In this document: in pieces, positions 1-4,535 of the stretch | Layout of the letters: each line of letters begins with the position of its first letter | Numbering within the stretch: the first letter of the stretch is position 1 | Source: Candidatus Peribacter sp. UBA2144 | GTDB taxonomy: Bacteria > Patescibacteriota > Gracilibacteria > Peribacterales > Peribacteraceae | DNA: 6,092 nucleotides | Direction: 5' to 3' | Assembly: GCA_002328295.1 (NCBI GenBank) | Contig: DCXE01000028.1 | Location: 1 to 6,092 of the forward strand | Translations under genes and position numbers: made by a program | Notes under the pieces: generated by a model | Databases searched by the model: none | Told to the model about the DNA's origin: nothing | Seen by the model: only the letters and a program-made list of their open reading frames with translations

Positions 1-54
1 AGATATATTAATTGCTTGTTCCAAGTAAGAATCACCTCAACCACATGATGTAAA

Positions 55-1425
55 CTAATTCCCATCATCTACACCATCTGGCTTCACCTTCGCCACCTTA
101 CTCTCCACAGCAAACAAGAAGGCTCTCAAAGTTTTGCTGAGGTTGTTTTTTAAAATGCCAGTTTCTCTCTCAACTTCCCCACAACTGAATTTGTGACCAT
201 CCTGCAATCCTGTGCGCATTCGCAAAGCTGTCACTCTTGGTGCAAGAGTTTCATCGGCTTCCATTTCGCCTAGCACTCTGTCGAGTGTCTGTCTTTGCTC
301 TGAAGTGAGCGCTCTTTCTATCGGTTGCCCCTTTCTGCCGATGGCGCAATCCTCCAAAGCATTTATCCAATCAATGCCGTACGGTGGAATGCCCATCTTA
401 TCTGCTAAAGAATGGATTGCGTAATTGTGCTCTGTTCGTATACCCAATCGACCACCTCTTCCTCCTCCAAGTTCTGTCATAGATTTTGGCACACCGTCCT
501 CTAACCCAATCATTCTAAATAGCAATCCACCGCAAGCCTCATTGAGTTTTTTGACCACGCCAGGCAACTTCCAAACGTCAGGGCTATCGAGTGTCCTGGC
601 AAGGAGTCTTTTTTCAGGCGAGGGCTTGAGGTTCAGTACATGAAAGACCATTCCCGCCCACAACCTAACATCCTCGGGGATCCTGTCATCAGACATCAGA
701 ATTCGTTGATGTAGTGCCAGTACACCCAGTATCTCGTTTCGTTCTGCGTTCTTTCTATTCATCCCCAGCGCCTTTCCTGTTTCTTGCATTGTTTTCGGCT
801 CTTGCCCATTCAGTCCCCATCTACACTGCAGTGTTTTGATGGGTTCTGGGAAGTACCTTTTTATTTCCGAAGAATGTCTTCTAGCAATGCGAAAATCTCC
901 ATCGCAAACAGGACGCCTTGGTTCCTGCTTCGATGGTCCTCTTCGAAAAGATGCATTCATATGTTTTCGCAGCACGTCGACTGTATCTGTACCACGCAGG
1001 ATGCCAAGTTTTTCCAGAAGCTCCAGTGTTGCGCGGTTCACTCCCAAAATCACTGCTCGCTCAGATCTCTTCTGACGCTCCGCAATTTCCTCTGTTGAAA
1101 GGCAGCAGGAATCACTATTCAGCCCAAGCCCATCAGTGAGCGTTGCTCGGTATCGTAATCGCCTGTTGTTTCGTACCTTCCGTAATCCTTCAGAGAGCGG
1201 GATAAACTGCGAACGTTTCTCCTCCTCTGCTCTGCTGTTTATCTCCCCTCTTTTCTCATGCCAGTCTAAATAGCGTGCAAATGGTACGCCCTGCGCATCA
1301 CACGCACCAATCAAGCTTGATCCTGATCGGTTATCGATAGCGGTGATAAGACTCTGCACCTCGAGTGCAGTGTAGTCACCTAAATATTTTGGTTTGTTCC
1401 CGATGCTGTTTAGGCGGTACTCCAT
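55..1425 (-). CDS. Protein with four sigma-70 region-4-like repeats (456 aa)
   Basis: I do not recognise an established family for the whole protein. Internally it repeats a pattern resembling sigma-70 region 4, which binds the -35 element: Arg-x-Gly-Leu, then a helix-turn-helix of the form (T/S)-x-x-E-x-G-x-x-L-G-(hydrophobic). The copies are at about residues 97-141 (GLGLNSD, LSTEEIAE, LGVNR), 202-238 (RWGLNG, TMQETGKALGMNR), 304-345 (RMIGLEDG, SMTELG, RLGIR) and 402-437 (RMRTGLQDG, SCGEVERETGI). I see no sigma region 2, so it is unlikely to be a complete sigma factor. A DNA-binding regulator is inferred. The ATG at 1425 is preferred because a TTG at 1503 adds 26 residues that do not look conserved; neither has a ribosome binding site. 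The last codons overlap repeat copy A, so its C-terminus (GVDDGN) may come from the repeat. It is divergent from the gene at 1617. Confidence 0.75.
   Translation of the reverse strand: MEYRLNSIGNKPKYLGDYTALEVQSLITAIDNRSGSSLIGACDAQGVPFARYLDWHEKRGEINSRAEEEKRSQFIPLSEGLRKVRNNRRLRYRATLTDGLGLNSDSCCLSTEEIAERQKRSERAVILGVNRATLELLEKLGILRGTDTVDVLRKHMNASFRRGPSKQEPRRPVCDGDFRIARRHSSEIKRYFPEPIKTLQCRWGLNGQEPKTMQETGKALGMNRKNAERNEILGVLALHQRILMSDDRIPEDVRLWAGMVFHVLNLKPSPEKRLLARTLDSPDVWKLPGVVKKLNEACGGLLFRMIGLEDGVPKSMTELGGGRGGRLGIRTEHNYAIHSLADKMGIPPYGIDWINALEDCAIGRKGQPIERALTSEQRQTLDRVLGEMEADETLAPRVTALRMRTGLQDGHKFSCGEVERETGILKNNLSKTLRAFLFAVESKVAKVKPDGVDDGN
59..76 (+). repeat. tRNA-3'-end-like direct repeat, copy A
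   Basis: Reads TTCCCATCATCTACACCA. It fits a tRNA 3' end: CCCAT (T-stem), CATCTAC (acceptor), A73 and CCA, preceded by AATT as in the end of a T-loop. No matching tRNA 5' part is visible upstream within the window. It overlaps the end of the minus-strand sigma-4-like gene and lacks the TTGACA that follows copies B and D. Confidence 0.55.
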
Positions 1426-1599
1426 AGTAGAAGTCGTCAATTTTGTGATACCAAAGCCACATACGCTAGTTATTCTGTATGGATACCATAGAAAGTTCAA
1501 CAAATATGGAGGCTTTGTTTATAGCGAAATGGAAATAATTCCTATGGAACCCCGTGAGGAAATAAAGGTGGATACTTGCAATATGCGCTGGGCTATTCG

Positions 1600-1608
1600 T
1601 GTTATACT
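1600..1608 (+). promoter_or_regulatory. Extended -10 promoter, leaderless start of gene at 1617
   Basis: TG-T-TATACT is an extended -10 box. A transcript would start about 7 nt downstream, at or next to the ATG at 1617. A possible -35 (TTGCAA at 1576) is spaced 21 nt away, which is too far to be convincing. The block 1590-1619 is 25/30 identical to 2358-2387 upstream of the GIY-YIG gene, including the same 8-nt gap from -10 to ATG. Confidence 0.6.
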
Positions 1609-1616
1609 TATCCGCT

Positions 1617-1919
1617 ATGGCACTCTCAACAATCGGCGATCTATTACAGAGATTTGACCTAGAACCGGACAATAACATTTCAATAATAGAAGTAGTACAT
1701 CTTCGTAGATGGAGAGGTAAGATGGAAGCGACAGATACACTAGATCAGTTATCGGACACATTTGAAAACGCAATGAGTCAGCTCATAGAAGTGTCCGGAT
1801 TGTACGGACTCCTCATTGTCCATGGAAACACATCCGATGAGGTACTTCGTGCGCTTCTTGATGAGAGAACTAGACAACTTAAACGACTAAGAGAAACGAC
1901 GCTAAGAATAGCAAATTAG
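1617..1919 (+). CDS. Hypothetical protein, 100 aa, helical and charged
   Basis: Family not recognised. The protein is soluble, without signal peptide or membrane segment. The middle and C-terminal part (about residues 36-98) is rich in Leu, Glu and Arg with heptad-like spacing (ALLDERTRQLKRLRETTL), suggesting a helical, possibly coiled-coil, oligomerising region. The ATG at 1617 sits 8 nt behind an extended -10 box and would be leaderless; an in-frame GTG at 1599 overlaps that promoter and is unlikely. A second in-frame ATG at 1722 is preceded by GGAGAGG at good Shine-Dalgarno distance, the only such site I found in the window, and would give a 65-aa product. Repeat copy B follows the stop by 11 nt. 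The 190 bases separating it from the divergent sigma-4-like gene hold only promoter-like sequence. Confidence 0.65.
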   Translation: MALSTIGDLLQRFDLEPDNNISIIEVVHLRRWRGKMEATDTLDQLSDTFENAMSQLIEVSGLYGLLIVHGNTSDEVLRALLDERTRQLKRLRETTLRIAN

Positions 1920-1930
1920 GTATAAGCCTT

Positions 1931-1954
1931 TTCCCACTATCTCCACCATTGACA
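1931..1954 (+). repeat. tRNA-3'-end-like direct repeat, copy B, running into TTGACA
   Basis: TTCCCACTATCTCCACCA at 1931-1948 can be read as CCCAC (T-stem), TATCTCC (acceptor), A73 and CCA. It is followed directly by TTGACAAA, a sequence also shared after copy D. It marks the start of the segment holding the tRNA-like gene. Confidence 0.6.
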
Positions 1955-1959
1955 AATAA

Positions 1960-2002
1960 TTGACAATTATATTATTGACGCAATATTAAAGATTGCTATA
2001 GT
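1960..2002 (+). promoter_or_regulatory. Promoter of the tRNA-like gene
   Basis: TTGACG at 1975-1980, a 16-nt spacer and the extended -10 TGC-TATAGT (1994-2002) give an expected start near 2008-2009. A second TTGACA at 1960-1965 pairs with TATTAA at 1984-1989 over 18 nt and could be an overlapping promoter. A third TTGACA ends repeat copy B. This is the best-matching promoter in the window, as expected for a stable RNA gene. Confidence 0.75.
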
Positions 2003-2005
2003 CAC

Positions 2006-2030
2006 TTGCCCTGTTCTTCGGAATGGGCAA
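2006..2030 (+). other. UUCG-tetraloop hairpin in the tRNA leader
   Basis: TTGCCC (2006-2011) pairs with GGGCAA (2025-2030), and inside it TTC-TTCG-GAA makes a C(UUCG)G-capped stem. The hairpin ends two bases before the predicted mature 5' end of the tRNA at 2033. It would form most of the leader removed by RNase P. The predicted transcription start falls at the hairpin's base, so its outer one or two pairs may be missing. Confidence 0.6.
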
Positions 2031-2032
2031 CT

Positions 2033-2151
2033 AGGGGTGTAGCCCAGTTGGTAGAGCGTCGGTTCAGTGCTCCGCTAGTCGTCTGGTTTAGGACCAGAAG
2101 AGACCGCTGGAGTAGCCCCGAAGGTCGCTGGTTCGAGTCCAGCCACCCCTG
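2033..2151 (+). tRNA. tRNA-like gene with a stalk-extended anticodon arm, anticodon UAG
   Basis: The acceptor AGGGGTG (2033-2039) pairs fully with CACCCCT (2144-2150), followed by G73 and no encoded CCA. U8, A14, G15, G18G19, A21 and C48 are all present. The D-stem is GCCC/GAGC with one C-A mismatch. The T-arm is GCTGG-TTCGAGT-CCAGC. The anticodon hairpin is TCTGG (2082-2086), loop TTTAGGA, CCAGA (2094-2098). Two 23-nt strands, 2059-2081 and 2099-2121, separate it from the body and pair together: TCGG/CCGA (2059-2062 with 2118-2121), seven pairs (2068-2074 with 2108-2114) and GTC/GAC (2078-2080 with 2102-2104), with internal loops between. Deleting both gives a normal 73-nt class I tRNA. UAG would read Leu CUA, but G73, the acceptor and the short variable loop are unlike tRNA-Leu and closer to tRNA-Trp, so the amino acid is unknown. 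An alternative fold makes GACC (2102-2105) and GGTC (2123-2126) a long variable arm, leaving the 5' insert unpaired. Confidence 0.8.
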
Positions 2152-2157
2152 CTTCCT

Positions 2158-2191
2158 CCCCTCATCTGCATCTGTGGATGAGGGGTTGTTT
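2158..2191 (+). terminator. Rho-independent terminator after the tRNA-like gene
   Basis: CCCCTCATC (2158-2166) pairs perfectly with GATGAGGGG (2177-2185) around a 10-nt loop, followed by TTGTTT. With the promoter upstream, this closes a single-gene RNA unit: start near 2008, tRNA body 2033-2151, end near 2191. Confidence 0.85.
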
Positions 2192-2240
2192 AAGATATTA
2201 CTCCACTTGATACATTCGAATGCTAGCCGGTTCCAATTAT

Positions 2241-2258
2241 TTCCCATTATCTTCACCA
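2241..2258 (+). repeat. tRNA-3'-end-like direct repeat, copy C
   Basis: TTCCCATTATCTTCACCA matches copies A, B and D at 14-16 of 18 positions and can be read as CCCAT, TATCTTC, A73, CCA. Upstream is GGTTCCAATT (2230-2239), which looks like a disturbed T-loop. It separates the tRNA-like unit from the GIY-YIG unit and is not followed by TTGACA. Confidence 0.5.
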
Positions 2259-2357
2259 CACTTCGCTCTCCTTCGGAGAGCTTCGCATGGTAAGCCATAC
2301 CAGAATTGAACAGAATGGCACAAGAAGTGTGCCCCGCGAAGCTCGAAGAGCGAAGTG
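2259..2357. repeat. Inverted repeat pair with nested hairpins
   Basis: Arm one (2259-2286) is CACTTCGCTC, TCCTTCGGA, GAGCTTCGC. Arm two (2336-2357) is GCGAAGCTC, GAA, GAGCGAAGTG. The outer parts are exact reverse complements; only the central loops differ in length. Each arm also folds alone: GCTCTCC-TTC-GGAGAGC at 2265-2281, and GCTC-GAA-GAGC at 2341-2351. Between the arms is GGCACA-AGAAG-TGTGCC (2317-2333). The arrangement ends just before the GIY-YIG promoter and could control it or be a small palindromic mobile repeat. Confidence 0.6.
2288..2311 (-). other. Possible tRNA 3'-end fragment on the minus strand
   Basis: Read on the minus strand: G53, the consensus T-loop TTCAATT (2310-2304), five bases CTGGT (2303-2299), seven bases (2298-2292), A (2291), then CCA (2290-2288). 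The spacing from T-loop to CCA is exactly that of a tRNA. The 5' half of the T-stem pairs poorly and I see no D or anticodon arm, so this is at most a remnant. It could be chance. Confidence 0.3.
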
Positions 2358-2367
2358 GGGCTGTGTG

Positions 2368-2376
2368 TGTTATAGT
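2368..2376 (+). promoter_or_regulatory. Extended -10 promoter, leaderless start of GIY-YIG gene
   Basis: TG-T-TATAGT followed by GATCCGCT and the ATG at 2385, nearly identical to the promoter and start of the gene at 1617. The -35 region overlaps the second palindrome arm and is not recognisable. Confidence 0.6.
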
Positions 2377-2384
2377 GATCCGCT

Positions 2385-2621
2385 ATGTATTACGTATACA
2401 TCTTGAAGCTTAAAAATAAGCAATATTATATTGGTTGTACAAAAGACTTAAGATCCAGACTTAAAAAACACAAACACCATGCTGTACCAACAACTAGCAG
2501 GATACGTCCGGAAGAACTCGTTTTTTATGCAGCATTCAAATCGAAGGAAAAGGCTTATGTATTCGAAAAGTATCTGAAGAGTTCATCAGGTTTTGCTTTT
2601 AGAAACAAAAGATTAATTTGA
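2385..2621 (+). CDS. GIY-YIG domain protein (78 aa)
   Basis: A single-domain GIY-YIG protein of the small UvrC/homing-endonuclease-like group that includes the YhbQ/UPF0213-type proteins. The first motif is YYVYIL (residues 2-7), the second YYIGCT (14-19), then the basic helix LRSRLKKHK (22-30). The usual metal-binding Glu is in VFEKYLKS (Glu61). The length suits the family, so it appears complete, ending in a basic tail. Such proteins are predicted nucleases that cut or process DNA; the cellular role of the stand-alone ones is poorly defined. The start is the ATG 8 nt after the -10 box, with no ribosome binding site. Repeat copy D begins 5 nt after the TGA stop. It is the only gene in the array with a known nuclease fold, so a part in element mobility is possible but not shown. 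Confidence 0.9.
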   Translation: MYYVYILKLKNKQYYIGCTKDLRSRLKKHKHHAVPTTSRIRPEELVFYAAFKSKEKAYVFEKYLKSSSGFAFRNKRLI

Positions 2622-2626
2622 TTAAT

Positions 2627-2650
2627 TTCCCACCATCTTCACCATTGACA
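2627..2650 (+). repeat. tRNA-3'-end-like direct repeat, copy D, running into TTGACA
   Basis: TTCCCACCATCTTCACCA at 2627-2644 reads as CCCAC, CATCTTC, A73 and CCA, then TTGACAAA as after copy B. In D the TTGACA serves as a plausible -35 box for the next gene. Confidence 0.6.
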
Positions 2651-2673
2651 AAATAAAATATAAATGTTTATAT
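2645..2673 (+). promoter_or_regulatory. Promoter of the gene at 2680
   Basis: Perfect TTGACA (2645-2650), a 17-nt spacer and extended -10 TG-T-TTATAT (2665-2673). Transcription would start at about the ATG at 2680, so the mRNA should be leaderless. The -35 box is supplied by the tail of repeat copy D. Confidence 0.65.
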
Positions 2674-2679
2674 AACTGT

Positions 2680-2937
2680 ATGGATAGATTACGAAGACAG
2701 TTTATCGAAAGTGACTTTCAGTTCGAAAGGCATGAAGAGGATGACATGCAACGTATCCTAGCTGTCATTGGAATAGTTAGGGGCTTTATTCGGAGTGTCT
2801 TTTCCGACAAGGTGCATGAGGATCCTGTGCGGGCATTCTTAGAGTTTTGTGATGGTTGTATCGAACAGCGAGACATGCATAACCAAGATACATACCATAA
2901 ACGTTTAAGGAGAGCAGAAGAAGTGCTCAATTCGTAA
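2680..2937 (+). CDS. Hypothetical protein, 85 aa
   Basis: Family not recognised. A small soluble charged protein with no signal peptide. A hydrophobic helix (ILAVIGIVRGFIRSVF, about residues 26-41) lies between a strongly charged N-terminus and a His/Arg/Glu-rich C-terminus (YHKRLRRAEEVL). Two Cys are at FCDGC (57 and 60). The coding call rests on a good promoter placed exactly for a leaderless ATG, a neat stop before the cruciform repeat, and a context of other small genes of the same layout. It converges with the exported-protein gene that ends at 3090. Confidence 0.6.
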   Translation: MDRLRRQFIESDFQFERHEEDDMQRILAVIGIVRGFIRSVFSDKVHEDPVRAFLEFCDGCIEQRDMHNQDTYHKRLRRAEEVLNS

Positions 2938-2972
2938 AATTCAGATAATATTACAAAAACACCTCCGCACTG

Positions 2973-3090
2973 AACGACCTCACCCCCAAACCCCCTCTCC
3001 TCTGAGGAGGAGAGGGTGCTTATTAGGAAAAATTCCTTATTCCACCTTCTCCTGTTTACAGGAGAAGGGGGAAAGGGGGATGAGGTCGTT
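2973..3090. mobile_element. Cruciform palindromic repeat with terminal inverted repeats (MITE/REP-like)
   Basis: The left end AACGACCTCACCCCC (2973-2987) is nearly an exact reverse complement of the right end GGGGGATGAGGTCGTT (3075-3090). Inside are three more hairpins: 10 bp with loop TGAG (2993-3016), AGGAA/TTCCT (3025-3037) and 10 bp with loop TTTA (3045-3068). The whole folds as a stem with three hairpins. It encodes no protein. The right end meets the TAA stop of the minus-strand gene and the left end lies 35 nt after the plus-strand stop, so it also sits where a two-way terminator would. The CCCCCTCTCC-type sequence resembles dispersed palindromes seen in many bacteria. Confidence 0.65.
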
Positions 3091-3911
3091 TAAACTAAAC
3101 TTATCTTTCGATGTACGTATGCTGCACCAAGTGCAAGCTGCATCAGGATTCCAAGGATTACCATCGACTGTGCCGCAGATCCGGCAGCAGGCATTACAGG
3201 TACTCCGATTGCAACCGTGGAAACTGTTTGAGCGCTTGCAACAAGGCTGCTTCCCGTGACTCTTCCATTTACAGAGATAACAGCGGTATCGGGAAGATTG
3301 CGAGAAGATCGAGCAGAAAAAATAGTTGTCCATGTTTCACCTGGCTTTACATCAGGAATATTCCATTGAGCAGTTCCGGGAGTCGCCAATTTTCCTCCCT
3401 GATGAATCGCGGTTAGCCTAAGCAAAGATGGATCGTAATCTATGCTTGCGATTGCTCCTTCCAGAATATCAGTTCCGTAGTTGTGTATTGCGAGAGTGAA
3501 CTTCATAGAAGCTCCCGGCAGAACTTCTGCCTGGTGGGCAGAAAGCTTAACTCCTGCGGAAGTCATCTTGGGTTCAGAAGTTGGCGGCCTGGGACAATTG
3601 TATCGTCCGTAGAAATGCACTGGCTGGCCTAGCTCTCGCATCTGAGGCTTTGGTGCAAGGCAATCTTGCATATCTCCAAAGTGAACCGTTGCAATATCGG
3701 CATCTATACCGACGATTCTTGCCGGTGTTTTACCTTCCACAACCAGAGTATGTGCAGGGCCTTCGAATGCGAAATTCGCACCACTCGGGTCGCTTTCTAT
3801 AAACACTGATTTACTGCCGGCTCCTCCACCTGCGTCATAAACGGTAACTTGAGCGCTTGCAAGAGGTACAGCAACAACCAGCGATAGGATCAGAGTGAAA
3901 ATGTACTTCAT
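3090..3911 (-). CDS. Exported PEGA/DUF11-like protein with C-terminal membrane anchor (273 aa)
   Basis: A signal peptide covers residues 1-20 (MKYIFTLILSLVVAVPLASA, cut before Gln21). Residues about 34-80 look like a PEGA-type beta domain (VFIESDPSGANFAFEG, GKTPARI). After a Pro-rich linker with Cys84 and Cys106, residues about 118-228 resemble a DUF11/CARDB-like immunoglobulin-type fold (LPGASMKFTLAIHNYG, YDPSLLRLTA). The end has VMPAAGS (239-245), a hydrophobic stretch (about 249-265) and HRK. That three-part tail resembles a sorting signal in which VMPAAG would be a degenerate form of LPxTG. A surface-anchored protein, with the folded part outside, is inferred. The ATG at 3911 is chosen because it begins the signal peptide; a 32-residue upstream extension is unlikely. 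The gene starts 16 nt after the stop of the secreted-protein gene at 3928, probably one operon. Confidence 0.8.
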   Translation of the reverse strand: MKYIFTLILSLVVAVPLASAQVTVYDAGGGAGSKSVFIESDPSGANFAFEGPAHTLVVEGKTPARIVGIDADIATVHFGDMQDCLAPKPQMRELGQPVHFYGRYNCPRPPTSEPKMTSAGVKLSAHQAEVLPGASMKFTLAIHNYGTDILEGAIASIDYDPSLLRLTAIHQGGKLATPGTAQWNIPDVKPGETWTTIFSARSSRNLPDTAVISVNGRVTGSSLVASAQTVSTVAIGVPVMPAAGSAAQSMVILGILMQLALGAAYVHRKISLV

Positions 3912-3927
3912 ATGATTAAGGGGTAAG

Positions 3928-4413
3928 TTATCGAATAGAACGCAGTTGATTCTCGAATCTGTACTGGTAGTTGTTGTAAGTGCGATAACCGGGGTCGGCA
4001 AAAGCATCTGCAGATCGGCCCATTGCCTTCTGATAGAAAGTCGATCCTTGCGGTCCTCTGGTTGTATAGAGTTGTCGATCGTAACCGGCTACACGCCAGC
4101 ATGGACAACTTGGATCATAAAACGTTGTACCCGGCATAAATGTTGCGGGCTGTCTGTAATCCACAAAGTGGCGTGACTTTCTTTCGAGCCATTCGGGATC
4201 CCAAATGGGATTACCGTCGTAGTCCTCAGGTGCTTGGTAGAAATCAGGATCGCGGAATGTGTAAGGTTTGTATGGACTGTCTAAACGTTCTCCCAGATTG
4301 GGAAAGCCGAAGTCGCCTGCGCCCAGTGCTTGAGATTGAATAGGAAAAGCAAGGAACAAGCCGACCACCAAAGCGCCTAAACTCAGTCTGGATAATAGAT
4401 ATTGAGCAGTCAT
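3928..4413 (-). CDS. Small secreted protein, family unknown (161 aa)
   Basis: No family recognised. A clear signal peptide: MTAQYLLSRL, then a hydrophobic core (GALVVGLFLAF) and a likely cut after Gln-Ala near residue 29. The mature part is rich in Tyr, Pro, Asp and Arg, with few long hydrophobic stretches. A Cys-Pro-Cys motif (SCPCW, Cys103 and Cys105) could bind metal or form a disulfide. There is no second membrane segment, so it should be released or held by a partner. The ATG at 4413 is used; an upstream TTG at 4446 would spoil the signal peptide. The start context is CCCCTCCAACCATATGA, similar to CCCCTTAATCATATGA at the downstream gene, and neither has a Shine-Dalgarno site. It probably forms an operon with the anchored protein at 3090-3911. 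Confidence 0.75.
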   Translation of the reverse strand: MTAQYLLSRLSLGALVVGLFLAFPIQSQALGAGDFGFPNLGERLDSPYKPYTFRDPDFYQAPEDYDGNPIWDPEWLERKSRHFVDYRQPATFMPGTTFYDPSCPCWRVAGYDRQLYTTRGPQGSTFYQKAMGRSADAFADPGYRTYNNYQYRFENQLRSIR

Positions 4414-4535
4414 ATGGTTGGAGGGGACGTATAAAAAGGAGGTCAAGATAGCACAGACGCAAGAACCCCAAACTCTAACCGCTTGACAGCCATGTAATAC
4501 AAGTTAATCGCAGTTTAATTACGAAACAATAGCGA

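Noticed and set aside
212..1139. Several plus-strand frames of 70-104 codons across 212-1139
   Set aside because: All lie opposite the sigma-4-like gene, have no promoter or start signal and no family likeness.
2075..2104. Archaeal-type bulge-helix-bulge intron in the tRNA-like gene
   Set aside because: Bulge and helix lengths do not fit, and removing any single continuous stretch does not give a proper 7-nt anticodon loop.
2033..2191. tmRNA or group I intron in a tRNA
   Set aside because: At 119 nt it is far too short for either, has no tag-peptide frame, and the anticodon loop is uninterrupted.
2002..2298. Open frames of 95-98 codons on both strands over 2002-2298
   Set aside because: They run through the tRNA-like gene and its terminator; the translated sequence is typical of a tRNA read as protein.
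1931..2644. Integron attC sites or a CRISPR array
   Set aside because: The repeats are not imperfect palindromes with GTTRRRY cores, and their spacing (310 and 386 bases, with genes between) does not fit CRISPR.
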